From assembly GCA_002900995.3 (NCBI GenBank), contig CM035311.1:3534001-3598000 (forward strand): DNA of 64,000 nt, read 5' to 3'. This document shows, one piece after another, positions 54,072 to 64,000 of this stretch; positions within the stretch are counted from its first letter, which is position 1; every line of letters starts with the position of its first letter. This DNA is from Ganoderma boninense (taxonomy: Eukaryota; Basidiomycota; Agaricomycetes; Polyporales; Polyporaceae). A model generated the notes under the pieces. That model saw only the letters and a list, made by a program, of their open reading frames with translations, was not told the DNA's origin and searched no databases. Position numbers and translations under genes: made by a program.

Positions 54072-55889
54072 TTAGGGTCTAGAGTAGCCTGAGACGCCAT
54101 TCTGTGACCAAACACCCTCCAAACCATTGACAGTGACCATGACAGCTGCGTCCGCTGGAAGGCCCTTGCTGTCAATCGTCATCCGCGTCAGCAGCGCCTG
54201 CGGGTACGCCAACACCGTTGCGTTCGCCGCGCCCCCGTTCACAAACACCTCGAGCATGCTCCTGTCAAACACAGCAAACAGCCTCCACGTCCCGCCCTCG
54301 GGCGGCGCGACGCTCGTCGAGAACTTGTCCGTGAAGAGTGGGTTCGCGAATCCACGGGTGCCCGAGCGGTCGACGTACGCGTACCCCAGCGCGAAGAGGA
54401 AGCCTCCAGAAAGCGACTCGCCGGAAGATAAGCTCGACAGCGCGAACGTCAGCGCAGCCCCGATGTCCTTCCCATCCGCCGAGGGCCCCGCAAGATCATG
54501 AAGGGCTGTCGCGCATATCTCGAAGTAAAACGCGCCGCTTGGGATAGTGCTCAGATCCATTTCGACGGTCGCGTTCCCGCTCCAGGCCTTGCGCATGGCC
54601 GCGCTTGGCCTCGTGTCAAATACGCTGCTCGGGCCCACGGGGAGAGTGACGAGATTCCAGCCCGCGGGGTCCTGGGACGCGTTCGTGAGGAACATTCGCC
54701 TCGGGAGCGTCATCGCGCCGCGCCAACCCTCCCGCCCGGTCGGGACGAGCGCCGCGTACTGCGCGTTGGCGGCCCACGACAGAAGAAGGACGTCTTCGCC
54801 GTCGGGAGTGCCGTAGAAGAACTGGGCGGCGTAACTGTCCTTGCCGAACTCCATGATGCGCGTCGCGCCGTCGACAGGTGTGAAGTGCGTCCCGTCGAAC
54901 GTCCCCGGGAAATACTGCATCGTCGAGCCGCCTTGCGGGGATCCGAAGTTCACGCTGATGGTGAGCACGTACATGTCGCCTTGGTCGGGTCCAGAGCCTG
55001 ACGGATCGCGGAGGGGAATACGGACGAGGTTTGGACACTCGTATTCCAGGCCGAGGAGGCCGCGGTGAGAGAAGTCGGACGTGTGCGTCCACACCTTCAG
55101 ATCGGGGGACGTGTAGATAGCGATGAGAAACTCGGACGAGCGCGCCACGATCATGACCCAGCGCTTTGTGTGGGCGTGCCAGATGACTTTCGGGTCACGG
55201 AACGAGCTCGACCCGATGTCGATCACCGGATTCCCTGCGAAGCGGGTGAATGTGTAGCCGCCGTCGTACGAGTACGCGATCTCCTGCACTTGACCGTGAG
55301 GAGAGTTGAGCGTGTAGATTGCGACGACTCCGTCAGTCTGATCAGGGAAGAAGCCGGAGGTATTGCCGACATCGATAACAGCGCAACCACTGAACACCTG
55401 TGAATCGGAGGTCGGTGGATAGATGGCGATGGGCTGGTCGACCCAGTGGTAAAGATCCTTGCTAGTTGCGTGACCCCAGTGCTGGTTGTTGGGCAGCAGA
55501 CCAGTCGGGTTGTCTTTACGAGACGTCAGTAGTGAAGAGATCGGCACGATTAATACAAAGGCTGACATTGATAGTAAAGATGGTAAGTTCCGTTGGCATC
55601 GACGTGGAGACCATTGGGGTCATTCATCCAATTCTAGGCTCGGTTCTTCAGTGGTGCACATGGAAAGAAGCGCCAACTGGAGCGTACTCACCCTAGGTGG
55701 ACTGAAATGCACCTGCGGTCGCCACAGGGTACGGTCAGCCTCTGTTGAGGAATCGGGCCTGTCCGGCTCTACACCAGCGTCGGACATATCGCAGTCTGGA
55801 GAAACAGTGATGGGAGTATAAAGAGGGGAATCAGGGGACACACCATGAACGAGGTGAAGGACGATAGAGAAAATTCTCGGGGTGTGCAT
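54072..55889 (-). CDS. GH32 fructan hydrolase (exo-inulinase / invertase type)
   Basis: Three minus-strand exons, 55889-55692, 55633-55567 and 55513-54072, 568 aa. The first intron separates QVHFSPPR from NWMNDPNG, so the catalytic nucleophile Asp is in the 67-nt second exon. The second intron is needed to restore YHLYYQYNPTG. The other two catalytic motifs are present: SSFRDPK (transition-state Asp) and EYECPNL (acid/base Glu). The C-terminal beta-sandwich is complete (WRLFAVFDRSMLEVFVNGG). The N-terminus MHTPRIFSIVLHLVHG is a weak signal peptide candidate; the enzyme is expected to be secreted. GH32 enzymes release fructose from inulin, levan or sucrose, allowing growth on plant fructans. 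Exact specificity cannot be read from the sequence. Confidence 0.9.
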
Positions 55890-55990
55890 TGGCGGACTTT
55901 TGAATTATATAAGCGCTAATGGCATTGCCAGCCGAAAGAATCGAGGGCGAGAAATCGAACAAGCATGTTGACGTTGTAAGATTAGTGAGG

Positions 55991-56000
55991 TATATAAATT
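55991..56000 (-). promoter_or_regulatory. TATA box of the GH32 gene (candidate)
   Basis: TATATAAATT-like sequence about 105 bp upstream of the ATG at 55889. A second TTATATAA lies only about 20 bp upstream, too close for a normal start. Confidence 0.45.
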
Positions 56001-57639
56001 GCCAGGAAGACTCCCAAAGATTGCGTCATGACGGTCTTCCGCTCTGTATATGTGTGCCATCCGCCTAGAGGTTGTGGCACGAGTTCGAGTGGATGTCAAT
56101 TGCCGGAGGGTCGCCGAGTAACCTGTGAAGGTGTAACCCCGGCCCCGTAGTGATTGAGTGAGCTCCGGGGCCGTGCTGGGTCTGTTAGCGGGAAATTAGT
56201 TGTTGGAGGTGGTAAGTCCTGGCTTCCGAGTTAGTTCAGCTGCCCATAGATAGACGAACGAAACTGGTATTAGGCACTTGACGTCTGTGCACGGGAATGA
56301 GATAAAAGTAAGGGTTCGGCAGTTGGAGAGGCTTTCGTTACTTGCGGTGATAGCGTGTCTGTCGCTCAGGATGAGGTCAAGATAGTCCATCGACCGCACG
56401 TACAGACCGCCTGCTTGCCATACACATATATCGACAAATCCACGGCCGGGGCAGCTTGCAGGGGAGCATCCATGCCCTGGGTTCTATTTCACTGGAAGCG
56501 GGGGCCACGAATTACATCGCAAGACGTGTGACCGCCAGGTTGTAAGAGCAAACTGGTCAAGGAGCGACACGCCTACCCAGACTGCAGAGAGCCGTGCGTA
56601 TAGTTACCGCAGAAGATGAGATATGTAGGATGAGGATAAGGGAGAGGCCGTAGCAGCCAGGTAGCGGCAAAAGAATGGTGGTGGTCAGTGATCAAAGGCC
56701 GCTCAGCCGACACTCCGCGCGCTCTTGTCCGCGACGACCACGACCTCCTCCCCGGCTTCGTCCTCACCGTTGCCCCACTGCGCCGCGCCCGCCCGCACGG
56801 TTCCAATCTTTCCTTCTTCACGTCTTCTTGGTCGATGAGCACCTCTACCAACGATGACACCCGCAATGTCGAGAATGGCTCCGACACCCCGCGGGCCCCA
56901 CCCGCCAGCAACGCAGCCCCGTCCCCTCCCTCCTTAACCCCAACTTCGTTTCTTCATGCTCATGTACGGCAAAGAGCGCGACCTTGCTTCCACAGGACAC
57001 CTTTACCTGAACGGACTCTAGTCCCTCAACTGGCAGCTCGGCAACTTCAGCGCACGGCTAAACGGCACGGAGAACAACTTCACGCTCGTAAGTTCACGTT
57101 CTACTGTCAGGTACGACTCTCACCGTTGATAACCGCAATGCATGCATATATCCCGTCCAGGACCAGAATACGATGCCCTTGGTGGCATCCTTCCTCCCCT
57201 TCGGTGCCGACATGTGAGTTCACTTTTTGCCTCCGTGTGGGCTGCCTTGGACACTTCAGCGATGGGGGGGGGGTCGACTTCGCGGACAGGGGAAGCCAGA
57301 AATACCTGAGATTGGACTTAAAGATGGATTTTGAGAGCATTCACAAAGTTTCGACGAGGTCAGTAAATGCCAAGGTGACGTGTGTAGCCCCTCACCTGAA
57401 ACTGATTATATGCGATCTGAAGCCAAGCTGTAGATGCCGAAGGAGTAGTCTGGATATCCAGGCTCAAGGATAACGTTGACACGGGTGCGTTCGAGCAGGA
57501 CTCAGCGTCAACAGGTATGGCTTCTTAGCGTTCGATCATCGTCTGAAGACGAAATGTTCTTTCCAGCTGTTAGCTCAGCTGGATGGGAGCTCATTCCCCG
57601 GAGAGTTGATCGAAGGGCCGGATCGCAAGGTTCGATGAG
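56001..57639. other. No intact gene; one unrecognised coding relic
   Basis: Near 56836-57215 on the plus strand, fragments in more than one frame read like a protein with short introns (LYLNGL then a stop, SLNWQLGNFSARLNGTENNF, NTMPLVASFLPFGADM). I do not recognise the family. Frames are broken. A G10 homopolymer lies near 57265-57274. Confidence 0.4.
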
Positions 57640-58016
57640 CCAACGGGAATCATGACCGGCAAAGCTCCAGAGCTCTCTGTCGAATCTGTCCTAACACCTG
57701 TGGTACGGACGATGAATTCCTCGACTTCTTGCGCTAGCTTCTTCCCAGGGCCTCTAGCGCAGAAATCGCGTATCTCATCGTGCTCGACCACAACCCCGCG
57801 TAGTGGCAAGCCTCGCCCTTCGGTTCGAGCGATACCAACAAGGTTGCTTCGATGTACAAACACATAGCCGCGGTTAAGACGATTTCTTCCCGTCGACGCG
57901 GCGCTCGCTCCTCGATCTGTACCTTGGACTGCCGGGGACCGCTTGAGACTGGGCCGGACGATGTGCGAGAGGAGACTATGGAGGCTGTTTCAGCGTTGCT
58001 TTGAAGTACCCAGTTC
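57640..58016 (+). pseudogene. Third carboxylesterase relic
   Basis: Short blocks match the C-terminal third of the carboxylesterase at 43.6-46.0 kb: a TDDEFLDF-like block (about 57708), then SASEVAP-like, QASPFG and VASMYKHIAA blocks (about 57750-57875), and a final EVPS-like end near 58010. Stops and frame changes separate them. It precedes an F-box relic, as in the two other modules. Confidence 0.7.
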
Positions 58017-58149
58017 AAGAGGGAAGGTGCAGATCGAGGATCTCGGACATTGCCCAACTTCACTTCGATGGACGCTGCGTCGTAAAACCATTTTTGTTCC
58101 ACAGCCACTCCGTCTTCAACCCAGCTGACACGCGTCCATATGCCCGCCC

Positions 58150-59110
58150 ATTCTCTCCTCGCTCTTCTCTCCACCGCCAGCACGCGACCATCCAACCTGG
58201 GACTAGGCACGGCCACTCGCTGCCGTGATACCCTCTCAAACTCGTTGACTGTTACAGCGAATGTCGAGGTAAGCTGCGTCTTCAAATTATTTTGTTGCGT
58301 GATCTGACATACTGGAAACTGCGGTATTATTCAGTCGATTTTTAACGCTGGGAAGTTCTTCCGCAACGAGTGGCCAAATTCATAGAATTCGTTGAAGTGA
58401 TTGGCCTGCACATACCCCATCTCCATCTCGAGAGCGTCCACATGCCCCTGATTATTTCGAACTATTCTGACCTGCCAGTGGACACGCAAAATCGATGTCA
58501 ACGATCTGCGATTCTGGCGCAACGTGGATCTCCCGAGCCTCCGCACTCTCAGTATCTCCGCCCACTGTGTCCTACGACCTATCGCCGTGGCGTCTGTGAG
58601 GGACCTCGTACTCCGCGGCGAATCTATGACGACTTTCTGGCCACGCTGGACCGATATGCCCTTGGGCCGGAGTCGCGGACGCTTCGCAGCTGGGACGCGC
58701 GTCCATGACGAACCCCGACATCCGCGTCGTGCATTTAACGAATCTGCGTCACTTCAGGGTCTCCTTGAGTAGTCCAGCCTCCAACGTAGACATGCCAAGC
58801 TAGATGTGGCGAAGAACCTTCTAGGGCTCGCAGGCAAGGACGGCTCACTGGAGACTGCCAGAGGGAGAAAGACACCCGGGTACGTGTTCCAAGTCGCGGA
58901 AGAGCCCGTACACGCACGATCGAGTATGTCGACAGCCTTAACAAGGATCTCCATTTTTTCGAGCACGTCCTCCAGGTGCAGTAAAATGCGGGTGGCGCGC
59001 AGCTGGACAGGCTGGGGATTTGAGTCGCGTACTCGTCGCGGGACTCCCGTCCGTCGGCCCTACGGACGTATCCCTACGTCCACGGAGTCCCTCCGACCAT
59101 GGAATTGACG
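58150..59110 (+). pseudogene. F-box paralogue relic
   Basis: A first-exon remnant (IPSNSLTVTANVE before a GTAAGC donor near 58269) is followed by blocks closest to F-box 3. These are KFIEFVEVIGLHIPHL (about 58375-58425), DLPSLRTLSISAHCVLRPIAVASVRDLVL (about 58525-58610), VAKNLLGLAG (about 58803-58833) and fragments of the C-terminal half. The F-box itself and large parts of the middle are deleted and frames change repeatedly. Confidence 0.75.
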
Positions 59111-59408
59111 ACACAGATTGCGCCGACGCATTGTGTGCGATTAGCTGAAAACGTACATCGTCATCTGTTTTTAATCCCAATGGGAAAAGAGGTCTGCGGA
59201 GGGTGATGCTCATGCCGCGCGCATTGACCATTCGGCCGGACCTGTCGGAACCGTGACCTCCCGCGAGCGCGCGTTTCGAACACAGCCTCAGTCGCGCCGC
59301 AGCCAGTGCAACGACTGCGGTTGTTCGTTTCCTACAGTACGTATTTCCTGCCCCTTCCCAAGACTCTCCACAACGCGCCTCAATTCGAAACGTTGTACTA
59401 TCACCACG

Positions 59409-60693
59409 ATGACGATCCCATCCGAAATGAACGCGCTAGGAGACCTGGACAGACCCCCGGCCCTCCCGGTCGAAGTGATCGAACGGGTGGTTGACTTTCT
59501 TCATGACGACATACACACCCTCGCCGTATGCTCCCTAACCAATCGGGCTCTACTACCGACAACGCGCACCCACATCTGGTCCTCCGTCCACATCCCCGTC
59601 CTCCATGACAGGCGGCCCCAAACCCGTCGCTTGGCCAGCTTCCTCGCCCTTCTCGACTCCAACCCCGATCTCCCGCAGTACGTGCGCGCCCTCACATGGG
59701 CGTGGTCCACATCCGGGGGTTCCGTTCCATCGTGGTCTGGATTCAAAAAGTATCGGCTCTGGGAGAGGCTCCCGAACGTGCGCATACTCGAGTTCCACCG
59801 CATCGCATTCTTCGTCATCGACCCGATCCTCGAGCTCTGCCGCATGTTTCCTCATCTCGAAGAGCTCGTGCTCGACAGGATATCTGCCGTAGCCGTCGGC
59901 ATGGTGCGCAACCCCATCCCGGACCAACTTGAAGGCATGCACGGGACTAGGAAGCTGAAGCGGCTGTCCATCTTGGGCGCGATGTCGCCGGGACACGTTT
60001 CCGCCCTCGCGGAGGCGCTGCTAGAGGAGCGGCTGCACTCTTCGCTGGAGATCCTCGACCTCCGATGCACGACGTACCTTTCATCCCGATTTGGTCTCCC
60101 GCCGTCCGCGAAAGCGCTCCCTCTGTTGCTCAAGGAGATCGCACCGCAGCTGCGCAGCTGCGGCATTCCGATATATGCTGACGAGTACAGCGGTGAGCAT
60201 TTAGTGCTGAGCCTGAAGGGCAATGCAGCTGACTGTTCATCTTCGTCCTCCTCTAGCCGACAGTGTAGCAAGGCTATATGACTGCGCCATGGAATGTGCA
60301 GGCTTGCGCTCGCTGATGGTGCAGTGCGACACCCGCCCCGATCCAGCGACGCGAGAGGCGCTGCATGACACCCCCTTCCTCTTCGTAGAGGCCCTTGCGG
60401 AGCGCCTATCATGTTGCGAAGAGTCTCCGCTTGCACATCTCGAGGAGGTGTCAATGTGGTGGTTCCAGACGAAGCAAGATCCTCCAGGCTGCCTCGAGGC
60501 GTTCAAGCACCTTGCGCTTGCCCTCGTCGGAGATCGCGGTCGATATCCGGCTCTGAAGCGTCTGGAAATACGACGGACGGCGTGTCCATCGAGGGATGAT
60601 GTCGATCCTCATATCTATCTGTCGGAGGAGATGCTGAGAGAAGGCCTGGCGGCAGTGGAGGAAGCTAATGTGGAATTGATGTTGGACCTCTGA
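59409..60693 (+). CDS. F-box/LRR protein of a separate subfamily
   Basis: Two exons, join(59409..60192, 60257..60693), 406 aa. The 64-nt intron is GTGAGC...CTCTAG; splicing changes frame from GEHL... to ADSVARLYD and removes a Ser-rich read-through. The F-box-like N-terminus is PALPVEVIERVVDFLHDDIHTLAVCSLTNRALLPTTRTHIWSSV (residues about 18-61). LRR-like segments follow (LPNVRILEFHRIAF, FPHLEELVLDRIS, LEILDLRCTTYLSSRFG, AGLRSLMVQCDTRP, YPALKRLEIRRTA). It is not close to the tandem F-box family in this window. SCF-dependent substrate recognition is inferred. Confidence 0.85.
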
Positions 60694-62309
60694 AGTCCTC
60701 TGGCCTTCCTCGCGCATCAATACTGTGGGCCTTCTCTACCGTGACTTCAACCTGGCTTCAACCGTACCTTCATCGTCGTACGTAACGATCGTCTTCTGCT
60801 TTTGTATCAGCACATTTGGATAACGTTTCGGTGCACCTCTGTACTGCATGTCCCGTGGCTTTCACCGGTTAAATTCCATAGCACGGAATTTGTTTACGTG
60901 CTACACAAGGATGCCCCGTATACTATAACTGTCTCAATATTGTGCTCCGATTCACTATAATCTCGTCGTCGCTGTTCAACGTTGGATCTCCTCGCCTGTG
61001 CGTCTGTTCGATGTAAACTTATCGTTCTGTACAAAGCGTGTAGACGGCGAGAACATGATAAATGAAGCGAATGGGTCAGCGTAAGTTGGGGCTTTTTGGA
61101 TATGAAACTGCATCATGAGGCGACGTGACTGTAGTGTGGTCAATACCTACGGGCACGAAACTAAGCCAATGGCGGATTTGTGTTTTGGAAAGCCCCCGTC
61201 CACGCTCCTCCACAGAGCTCCAGAAATTCATCATGAATCATCACAGACATGAAATCTAATCCATCTTGCTGGCTACGAATCTTTCGACGGGTCCAAGCCT
61301 TCCCATACAGGAATGAATATCGCAATGGGTTAGCACCTTCGGGGAGCAGAATAGTCATTTGAGGTCAATAGTCAGGTGCCTTCAAAGATGGAAGACACGG
61401 GCAACCAACGGGCAACGTACCGGAGTCTGTCGCGTATGTAAGCAACTAGAGGTCGGATAACCACAACGAACGCTGATCGACGCTCATTTCTCTCAAACGA
61501 GAGATAAGGCCTCAAGAGAGACTGGGTAAGGAAGTAGCAGAGATGGACCGTGTTGACATATTCAATGCAGAACCTATTAAGTGCAAACCTGTTCGAGTTA
61601 TACAGCGACAAACCGCGCTCGTCATGCCAGCTATACAGTGAGTAAGGATTGACGAAATGTACAATCGCAACAAAACCGACGAGACGTTGAACATGGATCT
61701 CAATGAGAGGCGTTTCTTCCACAAATCGTTGGAAACCAAGCACCCAAGCGGATTTTGTTATCCTTGTTGACGGCTGACAGGACGACCCAGCCATGGCCGA
61801 GTCGAGGTCCCTGAACCAAAATTCTTCACGAAGGGGTCTCTGTCGACCTAGCCCAGCTGCTGTGCATGATGCATGACGACGGCATGTTGATACGACGGCA
61901 TGTCATGCGAATCTGGAAGAAGCAATATCAGTTGACACGGGGACAGAAGTACTGAAGGCCACAGAATGGGCTGAGACGGGTCCGCTGGACACCCAGTAAT
62001 GCGAGCGCTGCGCAGTGCGTGTTCCGCAGAGGAGGATGCTGTGATGATGTCCGTAGTGTAGATATATCATGGGAGGAACCAAGGAGAAGTACAGGATTGA
62101 GGGGACTCGAGGACAACATTGCGGCGCAGCAAGTGGCACAGCTTCTTGAATTCACACTGTCATGCACATTTATTCCGGGTGCCTCCCGCCTCAACTTCCT
62201 CTCCTGCCATCCACTCCTTCATTCACGGCTGCAAGTGCAACCAAACGGACACAACACAAGGCTCCTTGATACACTCTACTACGCTAATCTGACTTGAGGT
62301 CCGGCACCA
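60694..62309. other. Long intergenic stretch, no supported gene
   Basis: Minus-strand frames at 61794-61372 (140 codons, with YSLYSWHDERGLSLYNSNRFALNR) and 61358-61161 are open. They have no recognised domain and no convincing splice link. They may be remnants of one gene. Confidence 0.4.
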
Positions 62310-64000
62310 ATGTCCTATGACCTCTTCTCCCTCACCTTCGTCCCCCGCCAGGAGGATCGCAACATCGTCGACCTCGTCGACCCCAACGGCACCGCCTATT
62401 ATACTAAGAGACGAGTAGCGACGAGCGAGTACAGGATTGAGGTGTACGGTGCGTCATACCCCTGCAGGACGGCGCAGTATTACATCGTGATGGCGGGATT
62501 TGATATTGATGATGCAAAAGACTCTCTCTCCGAAAGCCTCCTCGCTTCTGTTTCCGCACCAAGCTCAACCAGCAAGCACAAGACCCTCCAGCTGCACAAC
62601 CCCGACTCTATTGTCGAGCTCAAGAGCACCGGCGTGCTGACGTTCAAGTGGTCATTCAGGTGGGAAGAGTGAGTACGGCCCAGCCTCCTTCCCTCCAAGC
62701 TCCGTGCAGACCTCCACGGTGTCCAGACATGACTTCGAGTGGAAGCGTGAAGAATGCTTTATGGTTCGCAAGCCGGACCCAGCCGTCCTCGTAGCGCAGA
62801 CGAAGGAGCCCCCAGGGAAGTTGCAGACGCGGAACGTCCAGATCCTCGACTACAACATCAACCGGTATGTTCTTGACTTCCCCAGTTTCTCTCGCGCTCA
62901 GACAGAGACCCCGTCCATCATGCGTCATACATCAGCTTCGACTTCAACGACCGCAAGGGTCTCGAGATCACCATCCTGACCGCCCTCCTCACCTTCTCTG
63001 ACCTCAACGAAGTGCACCACGTCGCCTCCATCCCCATCCCCACCCCAATCCCCGCCACGACCTCTGCCTCTGCCCCAGTTCTCCAAGACCACATCGTAAG
63101 CTCGCCATCCTCGGCGGTCCCTCCTCCAACGTTCACGGCGGCCAGCCTCAACCTTCCCTTATCGGCCGATGGTGAACCTCCTGCCGTGCCGCCACGGCCG
63201 GCACCAAGAATGGGCGTAGAACGCGTGGCGGAGATGCATGCAGTGCGGAATGCAGTGGGCGAGGGCGATGTGAATGAGGTTGAGGTGTGGGAGGAGTGCG
63301 ACGTGATGGACTACGCGCAGTACGCGGAGCGACTGCTGAACGTGAGTGCTGCGTTTATCAATGGTATCTGGATCGTGCGGAGGCTCGGGGATGCGGTGGA
63401 GTGAGCGCATGACATTGACATTGACTGGATGTGTGCGCAGGATGAGGCGATGCTATTCATCAGCATTCGCTCGGCGTCGCAGATGCAGGTCCCGAAGGTG
63501 CTTAAGGTGGTCGAAGAGACAAAGCGTCTCCGATACAAGGCTGGTGAGTTTCTCCGCAGTCATCCTGGCGTTCGTTTGTTTCCGCCCGGCGAACAGAGAA
63601 CGTTGCATTGGGACCGTCCCGTTTCGTGGAGACGTGTCTATGGTCCGAACACCTGAAGGAAGGTGCTTCGTCCGTCTGTCGGAGAGTGCAACGCTCCGGC
63701 GTCTGGTCGAAACGAGCGCATCTCTGATGCTTCCTTCCCCTAACAGGCATCGCGGAGGAAGAAGAGCTGCACCAGTACGTCATCTATGAGACTGACAAGC
63801 CTCACCGCAAGCCGCCACGCCGCATCAACCTCGATGACCCCGATCCGAGGAAAGGCAAGATCAAGGAGCCTGACATTGGTAGATACTCGCCGCCGACGAG
63901 CCTCACGGTGCATCTCAGCAAGATCGATATGCCCGAACTCCAGCCCAAGGCTAACGCAGCGGTGGGTCGGCGGCGCTCGTCGGGCTCAAACACCCCGGTT
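62310..64000 (+). CDS. Unrecognised agaricomycete-type protein, 3' end cut by window
   Basis: Five exons so far: 62310-62668, 62727-62864, 62906-63341, 63441-63543, 63747-64000 and beyond; introns GT-AG, phases agree, 430 aa visible. The N-terminal 190 residues look like a small beta-rich domain (LVDPNGTAYYTKRR, VLTFKWSFRWEE, FEWKREECFMV, VQILDYNINR, SYISFDFNDRKGLEITILTALLTFSDLNE). That pattern is reminiscent of tubby/LURP-like or DUF6593-type folds, but the match is weak. A Pro/Ala/Ser-rich linker follows, then a helical region (VPKVLKVVEETKRLRYKAG) and a basic, Pro-rich C-terminal part. No function can be assigned. Confidence 0.7.

Overview
This window is a stretch of a basidiomycete genome, most likely an agaricomycete (mushroom or polypore lineage). 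The evidence is the dense 50-80 nt introns with GTRNGY donors and YAG acceptors, the expanded F-box paralogues, a Plavaka-type transposase, a type-B carboxylesterase and a GH32 fructan hydrolase. Coding strand, splice sites and protein families were read by eye; no database search was run.

Layout. 1-6.5 kb: a decayed carboxylesterase, an intact F-box gene (F-box 1) and the N-terminal half of a second (F-box 2). 7.4-8.2 kb: a T5orf172/GIY-YIG-like gene with a one-base frameshift. 9.5-12.2 kb: a 2.7-kb palindromic transposable element with 1.05-kb arms and a 7-bp target duplication. 12.7-14.5 kb: a broken TPR/Mlp1 nucleoporin copy. 15.2-19.4 kb: an apparently intact 14-exon Plavaka transposase. 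20.3-22.6 kb: an F-box/LRR-type gene into whose coding sequence a 448-bp hAT-like MITE has inserted; the insertion carries splice sites that remove it exactly. 23.1-25.7 kb: an eight-exon lineage-specific gene. 25.9-41.5 kb: a 15.6-kb Ty3/gypsy retrotransposon with 936-bp LTRs, inserted just downstream of that gene. 42.3-43.1 kb: an orphan F-box C-terminal half that complements the orphan N-half at 5.2-6.4 kb. 43.6-50.5 kb: an intact carboxylesterase and two more F-box genes (3 and 4). 51.4-55.9 kb: a PNPOx/ferredoxin-reductase-like oxidoreductase and a GH32 enzyme. 57.6-59.1 kb: a third, dead carboxylesterase + F-box module. 59.4-60.7 kb: another F-box/LRR gene. 62.3 kb to the end: an unrecognised gene cut by the window edge.

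How the parts relate. The host theme is repeated duplication and decay of a [carboxylesterase + F-box] module. A conserved CGG-N6-CCG palindrome lies upstream of three F-box copies, which suggests shared control by a Zn2Cys6 regulator. The rest is mobile DNA. The retrotransposon has an AUG-free leader of about 1.07 kb, a GGGTTTT -1 frameshift site joining gag to pol, and a 6.8-kb tail between two copies of its polypurine tract. The tail carries three antisense, intron-containing genes, one encoding a protein with a perfect Zn2Cys6 cysteine pattern. A second copy of the palindromic element interrupts one of these antisense genes. A 574-bp MITE with 212-bp arms and a 9-bp target duplication sits just upstream of F-box 4.

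The observations most worth following are the intron-making MITE at 20.56-21.01 kb and the antisense spliced genes inside the gypsy element.
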